DNA of 64,000 nt. Source: Microglena sp. YARC. Its lineage: Eukaryota > Chlorophyta > Chlorophyceae > Chlamydomonadales > Chlamydomonadaceae. The stretch spans positions 26,453,593 through 26,517,592 of the forward strand of contig CM039463.1 in the NCBI GenBank assembly GCA_022414725.1, written 5' to 3'. The notes under the pieces are model-generated. The model saw only the letters and a program-made list of their open reading frames with translations, was not told the DNA's origin and did no database searches. Both the position numbers and the translations under genes were made by a program. This document shows, in pieces, positions 47,618 to 55,493 of the stretch. The first letter of the stretch is position 1, and each line of letters opens with the position of its first letter.

Positions 47618-49352
47618 ATGTATATTACAACTTATACTTCAACCTACACACCAACATAGTGCAACCTATTCCATATCCATATATTACCACCTATACTTTA
47701 ACCTACACCCATTTATTGCAACCTATTCCCATACCCATAAATTACAACATGTAGTGCAACTTACACCAGTATGATGCTACATATTCCTATACCCATAAAT
47801 TGCAACATGTAGTGCAACCTACACCAATATAGTGCAACATATTCCCATACCCATAAATTACAACATGTAGTGCAACCTACACCAATATAGTGCAACCTAT
47901 TCCCATACCCATAAATAACCATCTACACCAATGTAGTGCTACATATTCCCATACCCATGTATAACCAACTATACTTTAACCTACACCCATGTTTTGAAAT
48001 CTATTCCCATACCCATATATTACAACATATAGTGCAACCTTCACCAAAATAGTGCAACATATTCCGATACCCATAAATTACCATTTATACTTTACCCTAC
48101 ACCGATATAGTGCTACCTATTCCCATACCCACCGACCTGGCCCATACCCACCGACCTATTCCCATACACACCGACCTGGCCCATGCCGATGGTGACTGCG
48201 GCTCCTGTGGTGAATCCACTGATCACCGCATGAGACAAAAACTTGGTGATCCAGCCGAGGCGTAGGATGCCAACACCTGTGGTTCAGGGTTCAGGGTAAC
48301 TTGGTAATCCACTGATCACAGCGTGAGACAAACACTTTGTGATCCAGCCAAGGTGCAGGATGCCAACAGCTGTGGTTTAGGGTTAAGGGTTTAGGGTCAC
48401 TTGGTAAATCCACTGATCATCGTGTGAGGGATCACAGCGATACAGTCATACATTACATTACGTTGTCATCAACAGGCCACTGTTGAACCAAGACATGCTC
48501 GCTCCACAACATCTGGAAGGGGTCTTCCAACTTATCCTCAAAATTAGATAGCAAGCAAGCAAACCTGCAGCAAGCAAGCATTTTATACAGGCAAGCGTTA
48601 TCAGTGTAAAGCATGGGGACAATGAATGCAAGCTAGATGGCCACCCGGTTGTACTGGCCCTGGGTTTCCAAGTTCTGTTGACAACTCTATTACAGTCTTT
48701 ACTGTTATATACTTATATATTAAGCCGTGCAAGACCCTTGCGGACAGACAGCTACTTAACACAAGACAACACAGCACACAAGACACAGCACAAGACAACA
48801 CAGCACAAGACAACACAGCACGAGGCAACACAACAACATACCAGCACACAATACAGCACAAGGCAACACACCACCACACAATACAAGGCAACATACCACC
48901 ACACAACACAGCAGGGATACAAGCATTCCCCCAGCCCAATATGTTTCGACTTCATTCCAATAAAACCCAATTCCTTTGTCAGTATGCTTTCATACAGACA
49001 AGTATTACCAGTGTAAAGCATGGCGACAATGAAGGCAAGCTGGATGGCTGCCCTGTTGTACTGGCCCCGGGTTTCAGAGTTCTGTTGGCAACTCTATTAC
49101 AGTCTCTATTTTATTTTTAGCCATACGATACCCTTGTAGCAAGCAAGCATTTCATTAAGGCATGCATTACCAGTGTAAAGCATCGCGACAATAAAGGCAA
49201 GCTGGATGGCTGCCCTGTTGTATTGTTCCTGGCAAGCTTCCAGTTCAGGAGGGGGTTCGTTGGGGTTGTCTATGCCATTAGCACAAGGAAGAATTCGCTG
49301 CAAGTTGGCTGAAATGATGAGGGACGTGACTGCCACCTGGGGGACACGATGA

Positions 49353-49393
<41 letters not shown>

Positions 49394-52300
49394 ATTGGCG
49401 TGTTGAGAGGGAGGGTGCAACATCATGGACTTTTTTTATAAGAATCCTGTAAGAATTAAAAATTTAAAATATAAATTAAATTAAATTTTAAGATTAGGGG
49501 GGGGGGGGCGTCGTGTTGAGAGGGATGCGCAACATAACGCATATTTTTAATTAATTTACTTAATTTAATTTAATTTAAATGTATTTAATTTAATAATTTA
49601 ACACACTTAAGTTAATTTAGGAATTTAACCATTTGGTCGAAGCCAGGTTACAGAGCCAATAATGCTTTGAGCAAAGCACAAGGCAAATATAATAAATACA
49701 TAGTACGCCTTATTAGTTATTACTAGGCGTGAGGTTGAGGGGGCCAGCCTGTAGGCAACCACCAACACAAATCACAGAGCACACTTATCACACAAATCAC
49801 TAGGGTTTGGAGGTAAGGGCTAATTGTGTACCGAATTAGCCCTTATAGTGAAAATAGCTCAACTAGCCCTATTAGTGCTAAACTAATTTAGCCGAACTTC
49901 GCCAAACAACCAGAAAAAGTGCCGTGCGTTAAGGAGAGTGTTTTATGCATCCTACTGACTTTTGTGGCAATAGTGTATGATCTAACCATTATGTGTTCAT
50001 AATGAAGTAGCCCATGTCTGCAGGAGAACACAGAGATCGCCGTTAAGTATAATCAATGAGTTACATTGGAGGGAAGTGAGCATGTAAGTACACAACAGAA
50101 TATGGCAAAACTCCTGGATAGGTCTGTCCAAACTCTAGACCACTGTTTCTTTTTTGGCAACGTAGGGTACCTTCCTACCAACTCCATTAGGTAGACACTG
50201 CCCTTCATGTATAAATGACAGCTTTAAGACACACTAGTACACTAGTACACTAGCCAGCTTCAGGTTTGGCCCAAGGGTGGGGTCAAGGAGCTGCCTAGAG
50301 GGCCCTACGCGTTTGCCCCTGCTGGTGGTGGCACTGACTGTCACTCCTCCTCCTCCTCATCAGTGCCCTCAGAGTCCTCATCATCGGGAACGACAGGGTC
50401 TACTGCAAAAAACACTGCCCTCCCAGGAAGGTCCTTTGATCGTACGAGGAGCTTCTCGTCACCATTCAACTTCACACGCTTACATAGGGGCATTGCACAC
50501 AAGAGTACTACAAAGCGCGCGCGGCAACACTATTTTGCGCACGCTTTTTGAGGCCCACTGCGCGTTTTGCGCAGTTTTTCAACACCCTGTGGGCGCAGCG
50601 TGCAGTTTTTGCGCTATTTGCACTACAAAGCGCTGAGCAATTTGACGTCTGTGTTCTTTAAGGAAGCTATAAGCTGAGATACCCCCTCCCAAACTTTACC
50701 CCAATTGGTACATGTAGGTCCTCACCATGTGGCCATGAAGCGCTGACCAATTTGACAAAATGTAGTGCCCTGTTGCACACCTATCTTCCTAATCCACGCA
50801 GTAAATGCACTGCATTGACAGCTCTTTAAAAAAGGTAATGATAACGCCTGGTGCGGCGTGGTATTAAGGGAACCCGTTGTGTGCGGGCAGAGAACGGTCT
50901 ACCACCTCGACTGGACAAGCTACCATCGCGGTTGACAACGACCTGCAACGCTCAGGATGACCGCAGGGGGAATTGACCCCCCGACTCCGCTTCGTTTAAG
51001 CGATATGGAGTACCCCTAGACCAATCGTATCACTTAAACGGGCTACAGGTCTTTAAACTATCTAATCTACTTAGTATGCCCCCTGTTTTCCGTCGGTATC
51101 CCATGGGGGTACTTGGAATTGGAGGACGGTGAGCATCCCAGAGCTGGCTGAAAAAACATGTAACAATTCAAAGTTCAAATTATGCATAGCCCTTACTCAC
51201 TCACCGGTCCTACTGAAAACTGCAGTAATAAAAACTGGTGTGAAGAAGCACGTGACAGCAGATAGGGTGGAGATCCAGAACCCAGAAGACAGAAAGCACC
51301 CCTTGACTCACCCCCCCCCCCCACACACACACACACAGACACACCCCACCCCACCTCCCCCACCCCACCCCCACCTCTCTCGCACACACACCACACAACA
51401 TCACCCCCCCCCCCCCCCATCTCTCTCTCTCCCCCCTCTCCTCTCCCACACACACACCACTTCCTCGCAGATGTGGTTTCTGTGTCCCCCAGCTGCTCTG
51501 AGATTCCAACCTGAGACTGCAAACTTTAGCATAGCACATCGTAAGCACTTACTGGTCCAACAGCCAGCTGCTTTGAGCTTCCAACCAGAGACTGCAAACT
51601 TTAGCATAGCACATCGTAAGCACTTACTGGTCCAACAAACAGCTGCCTTGAGCTTCCAATCAGAGATCCCAAACTTAAGCAGAACACTTAGTATGCACTA
51701 GCTGGTCCAACAACCAGCTTCTTTTGAGCTTCCAACCAGAGATCGCAAACTTAAGCATAACACATCGTATGCACTCACCGGTCCAACAGCCAGCTGCTTA
51801 GAGCTTCCAACCAGAGACTGCAATCGTTAGCATAACATGAAGTATGCACTAGCTGGTCCAACAACCAGCTTCTTTTGAGCTTCCAACCAGAGATCGCAAA
51901 CTTAAGCATAACACATCGTATGCACTCACCGGTCCAACAGCCAGCTGCTTAGAGCTTCCAACCAGAGACTGCAATCGTTAGCATAACATGAAGTATGCAC
52001 TAGCTGGTCCAACAACCAGCTTCTTTTGAGCTTCCAACCAGAGATCGCAAACTTAAGCATAACACATCGTATGCACTCACCGGTCCAACAGCCAGCTGCT
52101 TAGAGCTTCCAACCAGAGACTGCAATCGTTAGCATAACATGAAGTATGCACTAGCTGGTCCAACAACCAGCTTCTTTTGAGCTTCCAACCAGAGATCGCT
52201 AACTTTAGCATAACACATTGTCTGCACTCACCGGTCCAACAGCCAGCTGCTTTGAGCTTCCAACCAGAGTGTAGATGATACACGGAAGGAAGGCACCATA

Positions 52301-53296
52301 CAGACCAAACACAGAAGGAAGACCGGCAAGGCCAGCATAAGACATGCCCTGCAAGGTTGGCCACAGCAGCCAGTGCAGGTCAGAGTCAAGGGATGACGTT
52401 TTGTTCTAGACGAGCGAATATAGCTATTATGAGCAGGTCACTGCAGCCAGTGCACGTCAGAGGCCAGGCAGGAAGGTATGTTCTAGACAAGCGAATCTAG
52501 CTATTATTATCAGAACACAGCAGCCAGTGCACGTCAGAGGCCAGGCAGGAAGGTATGTTCTAGACAAGCGAATCTAGCTATTATGATCAGGTCCAGAGGC
52601 TAGGTAGGAAGGTATGTTCTAGACGAGCGAATCTAGCTATTATGATCAGGTTACAGCAGCCAGTGCACGCCAGAGGCCAGGGAGGAAGGTCTGTTTCTAG
52701 ACAAGCGAATCTAGCTTTTATGATCAGGTCCAGAGGCCAGGCAGGAAGGTATGTTCTAGACGAGCGAATATAGCTATTATTATCAGAACACAGCAGCCAG
52801 TGCACGTTAGAGGCAAGGGGAGAAGGTATGGTAATAAACGAGGGAATAAAGCTATTATTATCAGGTCAGGTTTTCAAGCGAAGCTTCCTCTGTTCATCCA
52901 TGAATGTATAAAAATATTGGATGAAGCTTTTTTTATTAGGTATAATTATTTTTGTACTTTTTTTTATCGTTCAGAAGAGAAGGAAATAATGAAGGGGAAA
53001 AGCGATTTGTTCGCATTTACATTTCCCTGAAATTTGTTTTTGCATACGCACACACACATACCCAGGGGATATAGTTGAACAACACATTCTGGCTACTGTG
53101 TATGCAGATAAACTATATTCATGCGGAAACAGGTATAGGCACACACACATGCACAAAGACTCAGGGGATATAGTTGAACAATATATTTTGACTACTGTGT
53201 ACGCAGATAAACTGTTTTCATGCGGAAACAGGTACAAGCACACACACGGACACACACATGCACAAGCACCCATGCACCCATGCACCCAAGTACACT

Positions 53297-53352
<56 letters not shown>

Positions 53353-54136
53353 AAAAGTTATGTCAACAACTTGCATGCGAATAGCGCACGGATGGACTGG
53401 AAATCTGCAAGTCATGCCTATATTTCCGCACCACATTGCATTCTATACACATCCACGTCCTCTCACCTGAGGCACCACCATGAAGCCCACAGAGATTCCG
53501 GCGACCAAATCGCTCTGCATGTAAGGCACATGTTACATAAATAGTACGCCTTATTACAAGGCGTGAGGTTGAGGGGGCCAGCCTGTTTGCTTGAACTGTG
53601 GCCAACCACCACAGTAAACATAACATTTGTGTTATGTTAACATTACATTTGAGTGTTATGTTAACATTACATTCTGTGGCCAACCACCACAGTTAACATA
53701 ACATTTGTGTTATGTTATGTAACATTTGTGTTATGTTATGTAACATTTGTGTTTTCTTTGCGAGGAATGAGTGAATTGAAATTGTGTTGATGATACATAT
53801 TGTGAAATTCAAATACCCGGAATATCCCCAAGGTTTTATGTCAATAGTCGGAGAAAAAAAATGGGAACAATACTCTACTCTAGTCGCACGATAATCTTGG
53901 GGATCACAGGGACCAGCACAATATTGACATCTCTAGGCATGTTACTGTATTAAATTACACTGCATTGTTTGCTGGTGGGCCACATTGCAAGCGAACAGGC
54001 TAGCCCCCTCAACCTCACGCCTTGTAATAAGGCGTACTATTTATTTGTGTACACTCCATTGTCCCCCGATGGGCAACCCCTGTTGCCCTGACCCCGGGCC
54101 CCCCAAATAAATCAAACACGCCGAACTCTAATTAGC

Positions 54137-54175
<39 letters not shown>

Positions 54176-54446
54176 CCCCCCAACCCAAACTAACACAAAA
54201 CAGTACCCCCATTCCCCAGACCCCCACCCCCAGTCCTTCCATAACAGGACACAGAGTAACCCCTTTCCCCTGACCCCAAAACCAACCCAAACGACAAAAC
54301 TCAGACGACCCCCTTCTCCCAGACCCTCAAACCACTTCCCTAAACAACAAAACATGGACTAACCCCATTCCCCAAACAATAAAACATGGACTAACCCCAT
54401 TCCCCAAACCCCTTATTATAAAAAACACTGATGACCTATTTCCCAG

Positions 54447-54496
<50 letters not shown>

Positions 54497-55317
54497 CAAC
54501 AAAACATGGACGACCCTCATTCCCCAGACCCTAAAACCCCCTCCCCCCTCTAAAAACAAAACACGGAGGACCCCATTCCCCAGACCCCAAGACCCCCCAA
54601 GACAACCAAACACCGAAGCTCCCAACCATCAACCACAAAACACCAACCACTGAAAAACCAAACCCCGACCCTAGCCCAGCTCAAACAAACTCAAACCCAG
54701 AACCGTATCAATCAGGGTACAGATAGTAAACCCCACCATGTCACTCACCAGTAGGGAACGGCAATATAATATCATATGATATCATATGGTGCCTGCAATC
54801 GGAATAGGCTAAAGGTACCATTACCATAAATACAATATTAAATGCTGCAAGTAGTATGATAACATATGATATCAGACTCGCATTTGGACAACATCATATG
54901 ATTTGCCGGTCCCTACTCACGAGCAGCCATTTCTTCCATTTGTACCTTCGCAGCCACTCAACGCAAGGCAGTACGACCTGCAGCCAGTCCAGCCAGCCGT
55001 ATGTGGCGCAGGCCTCACGGTATCTGGAACAGATAGAGGCAGCAGAGGGTGGAGGTGGAAGTTGTGTGTGTGGGGGGGGGGGAGGGAGGGGGGGGCACAA
55101 GTGTGTGTGGGGTGGGGTGGGGTGGGGTGGGGGGGTGAATGGGTGGGTGGGTGGGGTGGGTGGGGGGCAGTGCTGCTGTAGTGGGTATGCGTGTGGGTGT
55201 GTGGGTGTGGGTGTGGGTGGGTGGGTGGGTGGGTGGGTGTGTGTGTGGGGGGGGGGGGGGGGGGGGGGGGGGGGCATGTGTGTGTGTATGTGTTTGTGTG
55301 TACGTGTTTGTGTGCGT

Positions 55318-55355
<38 letters not shown>

Positions 55356-55453
55356 TGGTGGTGGTGGGGGGTGGTGGGGGTGGGGGTGGGGGCAGTGCTG
55401 CTGTAGTGGGTATGTGTGTGTGTGTATGTGTGTGTGTACGTGTTTGTGTGCGT

Positions 55454-55493
<40 letters not shown>

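Noticed and set aside
50277..50636. A 119-codon plus-strand frame in SulP intron 4
   Set aside because: Runs into dispersed family E, has no matching exon partners and lies antisense to the SulP gene.
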